Shown: positions 1-9,200 of the stretch, piece after piece
Numbering within the stretch: the first letter of the stretch is position 1
Layout: each line of letters starts with the position of its first letter
Source: a virus
DNA: 20,329 bases
Direction: 5' to 3' (one strand)
IMG/VR virus record: IMGVR_UViG_3300048557_000106
Location: 1-20,329 of that record
Position numbers and translations under genes: made by a program
The notes under the pieces: generated by a model
The model's input: only the letters and a program-made list of their open reading frames with translations
Told to the model about the DNA's origin: nothing
Database searches by the model: none

Positions 1-2328
1 AATAGATAATTTTTGTTTTCTAGCTTCAACAAGCTCTTTACCTTTTAGTTTACCACTTTTTATACTTTCTTCTAAACTTATTAATTCTTTAACAAAATCT
101 TGATTAGAATCAACTTCACTTTTTATTCTAAACTCATTTTTTAAAATATTATTAATATTACCTCCAGCTTTAGGGGCAAATATACCTAATGAAGTTACAG
201 CGGTGTTAGCAAAAAATTCTTTATCAACACCTTCAATTAAACTTTTGTTTTCATCTAAAACAATAACATCCAAAGCGTTGTGACCGACCTGTGTTAAAGT
301 TTCTTCTAATATTTCTACAGGCATTGCTTTTGTTACTATAGGTGATAATCCAGATAATGTTTTTTTAGTAACATTTACTCCAAAATTAAAAGGAGTATTA
401 TAAAATTCTTTTTTAAATTCCTGTTTACCCATTTTTTTAACAAGACTTCTCGCACCTGTTAAATAAGGTAATGTACCTAATGTTTCTGCAACCGTGGCAA
501 CAGTCCCATAACCGTAAGATGTAAAAGCTTTTTGAGTAAAACTATAGCTACTAACTCTTTCTAATTCTTCTATTTCTGTTTTAAGTTCTTCTTGTCTATT
601 AAGATCTGTAGTTATAGACAACTGTTCTTTTAATTTAGGCAACTGCTTTTTAGCACTACTTTCTGTTAATTCTATTTCTCCAAACTTACCACCAGTTTCT
701 CCAGTAAAAAATATACCCTGAGCAGTTCTCATACCTAAAGTATTAAAGTATTTTTGTTTATTTAAAGCTTGTTTTACAATATTAGAAGTTTTCATTGTTT
801 GAGCTAAAGTTTTAGCTCTAGACACGCCTAAAGCACCTCTAGCAGCTAAACCTCCAGGTATAAATGCAGTGGCTATTGATGGTGAATTGTTTGCAAACGA
901 TTCAGAAAACCAATCGAAAAAACCTACTTTATTATTTCCTATATCATCTAAAGTAATGTTTTGTGGTATAGTTGTTTCTCTTTTTTCAGCAATACGTCTA
1001 TTGTAATCAACCGTGTTTTGTTTAACAACGTTTAACATCTGATCTACAGCTTCAGTATCGTCTAAAGAGATTTTTTGTATAGTTTTTAAATAACCTTGAG
1101 CAGCTAAAGAACCAAAGTTTACAGCACCTTGAACAAAAAATTCTTCCATTGCCATAGCTGTTCTTGCTCCTAGCGTGTAATCTAGACTTAAATTTTGCTC
1201 TAATATATTAGAATCAACAATATTTTCATAATTTTTTTGAAAGTCTTGTTTTAATAAATTATTTTTATTGTTAGCTTTTATTAATTGTGAATATTTTTGA
1301 TCAAAACTTTGTAAAGTATACTCTTCTACTAAACTATTGTTTTTTTCTATTAATTCATTATAAGCTTGTTGCTGTTCTGGCAATGCTAAATTAACGTCTC
1401 CATTAGGCGAGTTTTGAATTATGTTAGTTACACTAGCTTGTATATTATTAAAAGCATCTTCGTATTTTTTAGTTTCTGCTTGATATTGAATTTCTAACTG
1501 TTTTATTCTATTGTCTTCGTTTTGCACGTATTTTATAGTAGAATCAATGTATTTTTTTTGATCTTCTTGTGTTTTAAACTTTTCACCCTCTCCAAACAGT
1601 GTCATTTTATTTTTAACATCTGTTGGGACATCTCGTAATAATTGTTGTTGAACTTTATTTTTAGTAGCTATTTCAGTTTGCTGTTGTAATTCATCTAACT
1701 GCTGTTGATTGTCTTCATTATAACCTATTAATTCTCCAGTTTCATTATAACTTTTATATTGAGAAAATTTTTCAGGACCTAAATATTCTTCAATACTTTG
1801 ACCAGGAAAAACCCTAAAGTCTTCATCTCTACCTCCTCTTCTACCTTTAGGTATATTGTCTAAATTAAAATAAGCATCAGCTAATTCTTTTGTATATTGT
1901 TCTTTAGGTATATTTGCTGTAGCATTTAAAATTTCATCTTCATATCTTTCAGCTTTATCTAAATTTCTAAGCCTTCTTAATTCTCCTAACAAACCAGATG
2001 GTGTAGAACTTTTAGTTTTGTATTTTTTATCTGTTTCTATTTTTAAATCAATGTAGTTTAAACCCTTAGGATTAAACTTAGCTGTCATTTTTTCAGATTT
2101 TGTTTTAGGATCTGTAGAAACCGAAGAACCAGAATCCGAAAGTAATGCCGTATCGGATGCTATCTCTTCTCCTGCAACCGCATCCGGAACCACAGGTGTT
2201 GTCTTTGCTTTTTTATAATCTGCTTTCTTAGCATCAAGCTGTACTTGAATTTCTTCGTTAGAAAGCCCCTTGCTTTTTAATTCTTTAGCCAACGCTTTTA
2301 ACTCAGCTATAAATTGTTCTTTTTCCAT
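1..2328 (-). CDS. Large internal virion (ejection/cargo-type) protein, 3' end beyond window
   Basis: An open frame begins at the ATG at 2328 and runs to base 1 with no stop: 776 residues, C-terminus outside the window. I read all codons and found no tta, cta or tca in frame. The N-terminus (residues 1-42, MEKEQFIAELKALAKELKSK...) is a charged amphipathic helix pair. A Pro/Ser/Thr-rich linker follows to about 75. A Gln-rich probable coiled coil spans about 205-300. Small-residue and hydrophobic stretches lie near 385-415, 477-505 and 597-630 and could contact membrane. No catalytic motif is visible in this part. It is the last of three genes after the tail proteins, starting 13 bases past the stop of the 507-residue gene, and the leader has no Shine-Dalgarno. 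By position and size it is comparable to T7 gp16 or to the large cargo proteins of crAss-like phages. That role is inferred; a tail-associated protein is also possible. Confidence 0.75.
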   Translation of the reverse strand, partial: MEKEQFIAELKALAKELKSKGLSNEEIQVQLDAKKADYKKAKTTPVVPDAVAGEEIASDTALLSDSGSSVSTDPKTKSEKMTAKFNPKGLNYIDLKIETDKKYKTKSSTPSGLLGELRRLRNLDKAERYEDEILNATANIPKEQYTKELADAYFNLDNIPKGRRGGRDEDFRVFPGQSIEEYLGPEKFSQYKSYNETGELIGYNEDNQQQLDELQQQTEIATKNKVQQQLLRDVPTDVKNKMTLFGEGEKFKTQEDQKKYIDSTIKYVQNEDNRIKQLEIQYQAETKKYEDAFNNIQASVTNIIQNSPNGDVNLALPEQQQAYNELIEKNNSLVEEYTLQSFDQKYSQLIKANNKNNLLKQDFQKNYENIVDSNILEQNLSLDYTLGARTAMAMEEFFVQGAVNFGSLAAQGYLKTIQKISLDDTEAVDQMLNVVKQNTVDYNRRIAEKRETTIPQNITLDDIGNNKVGFFDWFSESFANNSPSIATAFIPGGLAARGALGVSRAKTLAQTMKTSNIVKQALNKQKYFNTLGMRTAQGIFFTGETGGKFGEIELTESSAKKQLPKLKEQLSITTDLNRQEELKTEIEELERVSSYSFTQKAFTSYGYGTVATVAETLGTLPYLTGARSLVKKMGKQEFKKEFYNTPFNFGVNVTKKTLSGLSPIVTKAMPVEILEETLTQVGHNALDVIVLDENKSLIEGVDKEFFANTAVTSLGIFAPKAGGNINNILKNEFRIKSEVDSNQDFVKELISLEESIKSGKLKGKELVEARKQKLSI

Positions 2329-2341
2329 AATTTAATTTAAC

Positions 2342-3865
2342 TTAGTCTTCTATAGTAAAATCTAAACCTTCAAAATTTTCTTCTTCTTTAGCAGGTTTAA
2401 AACTTTTACCTGTTTCTAAATACTTTAATTGAGCTCTTATTTCTTTTGGAGTTGAATTATCAAAAATAGTAATTTGTCTATCTTGACCTTCTACTGTTTT
2501 AGATATAGTTCTAGACTCTCTTCCACCTATAGTTTCTGCTTTTTTAACTAAAAAATTTCCTGGTGGTTTAGCAAGTTCCATTTCTAGTTCGTTAAAATTA
2601 ATCATTTTTCTATCTTTTGCTTCACCCGGTCCTACATCAGAAACTATATTAATTTTCATATTATCTATATATGAAGTATCTTGGATTTTTTTCTTGTCAT
2701 CTTTATCTGTCGATGTTTTGGTAGTTTGTATAGGCATGTTATTTTGAACATAGTCAACTTCTCTTTGTGTAAGCTTATCAACCATTGAATCAAAAGATTC
2801 TTTAGTAATAGGTATGTTTTGACCATTTAAAACAAAACTACCGTTTTCATCAAGTGTCTCGTTGTCTGTTAAAACATTTTGATATAGCAAATTAGCGCTT
2901 TGGACACCTTGAGCAGGTCCATCACCAGCTGTTAACAAACCAATAACTTCTGCTTCAATTTCTTTTTTTATAACACTTTTACCAAGATCATTAAAAGTAA
3001 ACTGTGTTATTATATTACCATTATCAAGTTTTGTTTCAGTTACTTTTTCATCATAATATTTAGCAGGCACTTGATTTTTTGCATTATAAACACCTATATT
3101 TTGTAAAGTACTGGGTAGTTTTTCGCCGGTTTTACTTTTGCCATTAGATTTTCTTAAATTAACTTCTGGTATAATAGGTAATTCACTTGATTGATTACCT
3201 TTTAAACTAACTTTATAAACTCCATCTTTAACGCCTGGGCCCGTATAAAGATCTTCACCACTTTCATCTTTACCAGATAAAACTAAAACAATATCTCCAC
3301 TATCTACATCAAATTCAAAATCTAAATTTCCAGGATTTGTGTTGTTAGCCATGTATTGTAATAAAGTTCCGTAGTTTGAATCCATGTATTTACTTATACC
3401 ACCTTCATTACCAGCATTGTTTTGAACTTTCTTATACATTTCAACATCAGCCATTAAATCATCCATTTCACTTCCAAAAGATTTTTTAAAGAACGAATCC
3501 ATTTTAAATATTTTATTACCTAATTCTTTTGATTTTGCAGGATCATTTTCAAACTCATAAGCTGATTTAGCTAAAGCATATTCATCTATAATATTACCCA
3601 TACCTTTTCTAAAACTTTCGTTTTCAGAAAAATCTAAAGTTTTTAAAGCGTCATTAACATTAGATTGAGTTTCTAATTGATATTTTTTAAACCGTTGTTG
3701 TCTTTTTTCGTTTCTTAATTTATTTTCCTCATCTTCTTTTCTTCGTCTTTCTGTCTCATCTGTAATAAGCTTAGCACCTACTTGTCCAATTTGAGATATG
3801 GCCCCGGCGTAATATTTAGCTGACTCAGTGTCGACGTATGTTATTGGATTTTCGTATGCTCCCAT
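2342..3865 (-). CDS. Putative internal virion / cargo protein (507 aa)
   Basis: This is a complete gene from the ATG at 3865 to a TAA at 2342. I do not recognise a catalytic domain. The N-terminus (MGAYENPITYVDTESAKYYAG) leads into a strongly charged helix at about residues 35-65, rich in Arg, Lys and Glu. A helical region continues to about 170, followed by mixed alpha/beta sequence. The C-terminus is acidic (EEENFEGLDFTIED). There is no signal peptide or membrane segment. It sits between a small glycine-zipper protein and a very large protein, matching the place of gp15 in the T7 internal core set, so an ejected inner-core role is plausible but inferred only from position and composition. 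Its ATG lies 14 bases after the stop of the proposed frameshifted tail of the preceding gene. The leader is A-rich without a Shine-Dalgarno sequence. Confidence 0.7.
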   Translation of the reverse strand: MGAYENPITYVDTESAKYYAGAISQIGQVGAKLITDETERRRKEDEENKLRNEKRQQRFKKYQLETQSNVNDALKTLDFSENESFRKGMGNIIDEYALAKSAYEFENDPAKSKELGNKIFKMDSFFKKSFGSEMDDLMADVEMYKKVQNNAGNEGGISKYMDSNYGTLLQYMANNTNPGNLDFEFDVDSGDIVLVLSGKDESGEDLYTGPGVKDGVYKVSLKGNQSSELPIIPEVNLRKSNGKSKTGEKLPSTLQNIGVYNAKNQVPAKYYDEKVTETKLDNGNIITQFTFNDLGKSVIKKEIEAEVIGLLTAGDGPAQGVQSANLLYQNVLTDNETLDENGSFVLNGQNIPITKESFDSMVDKLTQREVDYVQNNMPIQTTKTSTDKDDKKKIQDTSYIDNMKINIVSDVGPGEAKDRKMINFNELEMELAKPPGNFLVKKAETIGGRESRTISKTVEGQDRQITIFDNSTPKEIRAQLKYLETGKSFKPAKEEENFEGLDFTIED

Positions 3866-3879
3866 ATTTATATTTTTTA

Positions 3880-3978
3880 TTATCCTATTGGATTTACCAC
3901 TTTAAAAATGTCTGATAATTCAGAATTTGAATAAGTTGGTGTTGAAGTATTTGAACCGCTTCCGGTGTTTACTTTCCC
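3880..3978 (-). other. Candidate programmed -1 frameshift site and 30-residue trans-frame tail
   Basis: On the minus strand the last zero-frame codons are TTG GGA AAG TAA. The bases at 3978-3972 read G_GGA_AAG, which fits the X_XXY_YYZ rule for -1 slippage and lies directly before the stop. After slippage the ribosome reads GTA at 3972-3970 and then 29 more sense codons to a TAA at 3882-3880. The tail contains NTGSGSNTSTPTYSNS and ends FKVVNPIG. Its codons look like those of neighbouring genes. It has no ATG, so it is unlikely to be a separate gene. A small ACCG-GAAG-CGGT hairpin starts 5 bases after the heptamer. The new stop lies 14 bases before the next ATG, a spacing usual for this genome, whereas the zero-frame gap is 103 bases. 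Stop readthrough (the zero frame stays open about 25 codons beyond TAA) and a sequencing indel are the alternatives. Confidence 0.5.
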
Positions 3979-4703
3979 AAACCCCCAACATAAGCCCCAC
4001 CAATGCTTCCTAAAGCTCCAAGCATACTACTAGTCATACTTGCTCCAGCTTGTTGAGCAGCAACTTGCTGTTGTTGTGCACCTGATATTTGAGCTGAAAC
4101 TCTATTTAATTGTTGCATCTCTCTATCTTCTTTTGTTCTAAACATAAACTCTTTACCAGCCGCTCCAGCTTGTTGTATTCTTTGTGCTTCACTCATTTGC
4201 ACGCCTTGTATTCTCTGAGCTTCTTGCATTTTTAATTGCTCTAATTGAGATTGACCTTGTGCTTTTAATTTTTCGTTTTGCGCTTCTTGTGCTTCAATGC
4301 TTGCGCTAACACCTTTTTTACTTTGTAAAGCAGCTTGTGCTAAAGCAGTTGCTCCACCTGCACTAGCTCCAGTCGCTCTAAGCGTATCTAATGTATTTGC
4401 TAAAGCTATATCTGCTTCTTCTACTTGCATTTCAGCAGCTTGAGTTGCTACACCTAAATTAGCATATGGATTTGAAACCATACCACTTAAATCTGAGGCT
4501 AATGATGATATATCTTTAAAATCTTGATAAGGATTTGTAATAGCTTGTCTACTATTTTCTAGCGCTGTAAGTTTTCCCTCTAATCTTTTCTTTTCTCTAG
4601 CAGCAGCTCTAGCTCTTTTTCTAGCTGCTCCTCCACCAAAAAGACCACCTATTAGTGATACTGCTCCTCCTATAAGCGCGCCTGTTACTGGATCTAATGC
4701 CAT
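3969..4703 (-). CDS. Small internal virion protein, T7 gp14-like by composition and position (244 aa, zero frame)
   Basis: The gene runs from the ATG at 4703 to a TAA at 3969. Residues 8-25 (GALIGGAVSLIGGLFGGG) and 226-243 are hydrophobic glycine-zipper-like segments. A basic stretch (RKRARAAAREKKR, 28-40) follows the first. The centre is Ala/Gln/Glu-rich and helical, with two copies of the motif EAQRIQ at 161-166 and 172-177. This plan, hydrophobic glycine-rich ends around an Ala/Gln helix, is typical of small phage internal or ejection proteins such as T7 gp14, which form a channel in the outer membrane. That assignment is by analogy, not by recognised homology. The zero frame ends GGLGK-stop inside a G_GGA_AAG heptamer context. 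A -1 shift would add 30 residues, giving a 274-residue form (see the separate entry at 3880-3978). The next upstream gene stops 17 bases before this start. Confidence 0.75.
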   Translation of the reverse strand: MALDPVTGALIGGAVSLIGGLFGGGAARKRARAAAREKKRLEGKLTALENSRQAITNPYQDFKDISSLASDLSGMVSNPYANLGVATQAAEMQVEEADIALANTLDTLRATGASAGGATALAQAALQSKKGVSASIEAQEAQNEKLKAQGQSQLEQLKMQEAQRIQGVQMSEAQRIQQAGAAGKEFMFRTKEDREMQQLNRVSAQISGAQQQQVAAQQAGASMTSSMLGALGSIGGAYVGGLGK

Positions 4704-4720
4704 AATTTTTGTTTTATTAT

Positions 4721-6250
4721 TTAGTATGATGATTCTACTACGTCTGATGACACAGAGAATAATTCTTTTTTAATTGCTGATGTATCAAATTGTGTTATAG
4801 CTGATATACTCATTTTTACAGTTGAATAAAAACCTTTTATACCAGACATGTCTGCACCATATAATATTTCACCATTAACAGCAGGCGAATTATTTATAAG
4901 ATTTGCAAAGTATTTATCTTCTTTTTTCTTAAATGTATTAGACCATATCTGTGTTTCTAAGCTAGCTAAATTATCTTGAAATACATATTTACCTATTGGT
5001 AAAGTTTTATCATTAGAACTAGCTACCATGTTCTCTAATTCCCAACCTGGTCCTCCTTCGTAGTTAATTGTTTTAAAGTTTTTAACTACAGATGGGTTAG
5101 AGTTTAAAACTACAGTAACATCAGATGGATAAGTTACTCCGTAAAACCTAGCGTAAGGTCCTAAATAATGTTGATAAAGTTTACCACTATTAAATGTATA
5201 AAACACATTACTTAAACTAAAAGAATAATTAGGTTTGTAACTAGAAAAAGTTGTCCAACCTAAAACGCCTTCATCAAAGGTTATTGTATTGTAATTAGAA
5301 TCGTTTTGTATAGATAAAATATAATCTTTAGAATGAGAGTTCCAGCCACCAACAATTTTAGTTGCATTAGCAAGTTCGTCTCTAAAAAAGTCATGCATAC
5401 CATAAGATGATATTTCAGTTATACCATCAGCTGATAATCTTAGCACACAACCTCTTTTTTTATCTGTAAAGTATTTTCTATAACCATACACGGCAAAACT
5501 TTCTGGGTTTGTACTTATACCATATTCGCCTGCGTAAGCTACTATTTGACCAATAACTAAATTACTAGACGTTACACTCCCACCTCCTTCAGCTGAATAT
5601 ATAGCGTCTTTATCTATTAGCGCTCTACTAACTTTATCTTCTTGAAATATAATTAAGTTCGTGTCTTCTGCGTATAGTTTTTGTATAGAACCATTAACAG
5701 GATCTGCGGATTTAGTTATGTCTTCACCAACAGAAAATTGATTTGTATTGTTTACACCAGTTCTAGAGTTAAATATACCAGAGTATATAAGCGAACTAAT
5801 TCTATGTTGTTGTTTAAATGTATCTTCTACTATATAGGCTTTAACACCAAAGTCAACAGATGTGTTGTTATAACCACCTCGTATTCTAGCTTCTTCTATA
5901 TACCAATCGTTAGCGTCTACAGCTTCAAAAGCCTCAGGTATATAAACATCGCCTGCTCTACCTGTAAAAGCTATAACATTATTATTAGTCACTGGCTGTG
6001 CTGAATCAATTGTTATATCTTGATTATTAGCAGCTACAGATAACACGGTTACAACAGGGTTTCCTGGAAAAGGTGTTGTTGTATTAGTAACTATTTGACC
6101 AGCACCTACGTTTATATTAGCCGCTTTTAAAGTAATAGTAGTACCAGTGCTAGCATTAGCAGTGCCAGTAGTATCTTTAACCTCTACAATACTGTTGATT
6201 TTTTTCAACCAGAATGTGCTAAAATAGTTTACTTCTAAAGTCGCTGCCAT
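4721..6250 (-). CDS. Tail muzzle/nozzle protein, distal part (509 aa)
   Basis: This is a complete gene from the ATG at 6250 to a TAA at 4721. Residues about 24-96 form a small Thr/Val-rich beta module also seen in neighbouring structural proteins. Residues about 168-310 carry a run of motifs (NQFSVGEDITKSADP, GSIQKL, EDKVSRAL, GEYGISTNPESFAVYG, YFTDKKRGCVLRLS, ADGITEIS) that I associate with the tail muzzle or 'stabilization' proteins of crAss-like and marine podoviruses. The later motifs, GWTTFSSYKP (331-340) and NFKTINYEGG (391-400), belong to the same family. The alternation of short strands suggests a propeller-like beta fold at the distal tail, comparable in role to T7 gp12. The gene directly follows the 1445-residue protein that carries the proximal half of the same architecture. 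In relatives I recall, these blocks occur in one polypeptide, so this looks like a split. Recognition is from memory. Confidence 0.75.
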   Translation of the reverse strand: MAATLEVNYFSTFWLKKINSIVEVKDTTGTANASTGTTITLKAANINVGAGQIVTNTTTPFPGNPVVTVLSVAANNQDITIDSAQPVTNNNVIAFTGRAGDVYIPEAFEAVDANDWYIEEARIRGGYNNTSVDFGVKAYIVEDTFKQQHRISSLIYSGIFNSRTGVNNTNQFSVGEDITKSADPVNGSIQKLYAEDTNLIIFQEDKVSRALIDKDAIYSAEGGGSVTSSNLVIGQIVAYAGEYGISTNPESFAVYGYRKYFTDKKRGCVLRLSADGITEISSYGMHDFFRDELANATKIVGGWNSHSKDYILSIQNDSNYNTITFDEGVLGWTTFSSYKPNYSFSLSNVFYTFNSGKLYQHYLGPYARFYGVTYPSDVTVVLNSNPSVVKNFKTINYEGGPGWELENMVASSNDKTLPIGKYVFQDNLASLETQIWSNTFKKKEDKYFANLINNSPAVNGEILYGADMSGIKGFYSTVKMSISAITQFDTSAIKKELFSVSSDVVESSY

Positions 6251-6282
6251 AATTTATTATCACTTATTTTTAAACATTATTA

Positions 6283-9200
6283 CTAGTAAGGATATTCCAT
6301 TTGTAAAACCGTACAAGTAGATGTTGCCGCCGCTGTGTTACCACAATTTTCTATATAACATTGAGTCCAAGGGTTTGGTTTATAAACTTTACCGTCTGCT
6401 GTTGTAAACCTAGTTGAAAAACTATATCTATAACTAGATGGATCATCAAAAGGAGAACTTCCTTGTGTTTTAAAAGCTAAATAACCACTTATACCACCAC
6501 CAGCATCAGCAAAAGAATAAGGTGTTGATAATGTAGATGAATTAAAAAACTGGGGAACATATTGACCATAAGGTACGTTTGACCAAGCTGGTGAAGTTCC
6601 ATAAGAGCAATTATAACCTGATCCAGGATTTGTACTCATACCATACTCATAACTCACCCTAGCTGTACCACCAGTTATGTTTGTACCATCTTCTATAACA
6701 CAAGTACTATAATTTAAATCGTTAGAGTTGACCCAACATGTTAAAGCTTGGCTTTGCTGAGCAGCTGTACTACTTTCTGCATCTATAGCTGCAATACAAT
6801 ATTCGCCCGTTTGTCCAAAACCTAATATTATTTGATTATAAAAATTATCAAAACTACCGGTGTTGGCGGTGTTAAGAGCAACTGGTATTGATACGCCGGA
6901 TGGATTTATACTTTTATTGTTTAAATCCGTAATATGAGCCCAAGCTGAGCTACTACTTGATCTATGCCAAACTTTCCAACCAACTGAAGCCATTAATCCA
7001 GCAGGTGGTGGGGTATTTGCCCACGTAAAGCCACTATTTAATGATAAAACTATTTGACCTTGAGTTAAAGCCCCTGTACCTAATCTAAATAATGTGTTGC
7101 TTATTGAAGTTGAAGCACTAGGTGTTACGGGTATATCTGAATTAACCGTACCACTAGTATATCCAGGTTGTAAAGCTGCGGCTGCAATATACCAAACTCC
7201 AGTTATATTAGTTCCATCAAAATTTGTTATTAAAGCATTGCTATTTGGTATACCAGTATTTGCATCTATAGGACCAGTTACACAAGTAGATTTAATTTCG
7301 TTATTCGCAGGCTCAGGTCCTATAAATATGTTTTGAGTTGCAGTGGCTGATAAAGAACCGTCTGCAACATCTCCATTAGCATCTTCTATTTTTAATACTA
7401 TAGCGTGTTGTCCATTAGGTGTGTTATTAGCTCTTTGTGTTAATTGACCAACGGTAGAATCTAATATTTCAAAAGAAGGTTGACCGTCTAATCCAGTTGG
7501 GTTTCCAGATAAAATTGACCATTTTAACTGTTCAACTTTTTCAGTTCCAACATAAGAAGAACCATTAACAGCGCTAATATCTTGATTTGGCAAAACAGTT
7601 TCGTCTACAGTTGCTACTATATCAGGTAATGGATTGTTTGCGAAAGAAGGTGCTACGTTACTTAAAGCTCCATTTACTATTATTGTATTAACTTCGCCAG
7701 GTGCCAATGAAGACGACGAGTCTACAGTAACTGTAATACTAAATTGATATACATCTTGTGTTATACTATCATCTAAATAAACAAAATTACCAACAGTTTT
7801 CAATCTATACGCTTTATATGTTGGGCTAGCCGCGTTAGTATCTTGCTCTAATATAAATTTATTGTCATCACCTGTTCTCGGTGATGTGTAAGTCATTGTT
7901 GCTGTTGTAGGATAAGCTGCGTCAAACTGTGTTCCTTCATTTGATATAGGATAAAACCAATCTGTTATTGGATCTCCTGATGCTTTACTTTCTGGCTGTG
8001 AATAATTTAAAGCTGTAAAAGCACTTGGACCATCATAACCAGTTAAAATATCTGCGTTTAAATCTGATATTAAACCAACAGTTCCAGTTTCCCAGAATAT
8101 ATCTAATAAAGATTCTTGTGGATCTGTTTCATATATAGCTAACACAGGAAAGTTTGCGTTACCAGCTTGAGTATCTTGTTGACCTATTGCTTGTCTATCT
8201 GTAGAAATTCTTATTAAAGAAGGATCTGTTTGGTTTTGATATATACTAGGGTGTTGACTCAATGTTCCTCCACCTGCTAAAATAGACTCTACACCTATCG
8301 CATCAACACTGTGGTATGGATTTAAAGAACCAGGAAAATATTGAGCATTAAATGGGGTTGTTGCAAAATCTACATTAGTAACTCTACCAGATAATAAAAC
8401 ACTACTTCTATATTGTTTTTGATTAGGACCAAGTTCTGATAAATCTCTAGGTATTTTATTTATATTGTCTCCAAACAAAGTAGAGAAAGCTGTTTGATTA
8501 ACTTCATCGCCAAAATATTCAGTATGACCAAAGTAACCGTTTACTATACCAGGAAGATACGCGTTATAATACTCTTGCTCTGTTTGTTTTACAACTATTT
8601 TATAAGAATACCAACCAACTGGATTTAATGTGTAAGCAAAGTTTAAATCAGCTGATGTTCCTGATAAAGTTGTGTTATTTAAATAACTAGAATTTACTCT
8701 TCCATTAGTTGTTATTATATAATCAGGTGCGCTAGTGTTATTTACGTTTGTAACTTTTACATAATCTATGTATTCTCCTCTTAAATAATCACCTTCAACC
8801 GGAATAGTTATGTTCTGTGGATATGCTGTGCTATCTAAAGTAAACGTATATAAAGTATCTGTTATTGTTGCAACAGGTGTTTGTTTTACTGCAAAACCGT
8901 TATCACTTGTTGCTATAGCGTAAAGACCTGGTTCACCTGTGCTAAAATTAGGTAAACTATTTATTCCAGACGATATACCTTGCGTAACACTAAGTTGTAA
9001 AGTATTACCAAACCAAGCTTTCATATTAGAAGCGCTTGTGTTATATGAATTAAATATAGTAGATCCTAAAAAATTATTAGCAGCGTTAGAGCTAACCGGC
9101 GAAAGTATTACTGGTGATTGTCTACCATACTTATCTGAAAGTATGAAACCAACTTGGTAATTTCTATTTTGTTTTAAAGAATTATTGGGATATTCTATCC

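Noticed and set aside
3866-3968. Separate small gene in the gap after the 244-aa gene
   Set aside because: The open -1 frame has no ATG and only a late GTG. An alternative short frame from an ATG near 3991 (about 19 codons) overlaps the 244-aa gene and looks random. Frameshift extension explains the stretch better.
5681-6004. Plus-strand frame of 107 codons, and the other plus-strand frames near 7094, 8939, 10448, 11767, 13958, 15633, 16144, 16203 and 17212
   Set aside because: All lie inside strongly supported minus-strand genes, are low in complexity or Cys/Phe/Ser-rich, and have no leader or neighbours on the plus strand.
6283-6285. Possible reassigned TAG stop, as in some crAss-like phages
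   Set aside because: Reading through TAG at the end of the 1445-aa gene does not join the next gene cleanly, the next gene has its own ATG 32 bases on, and no gene in the window has in-frame TAG or TGA codons.
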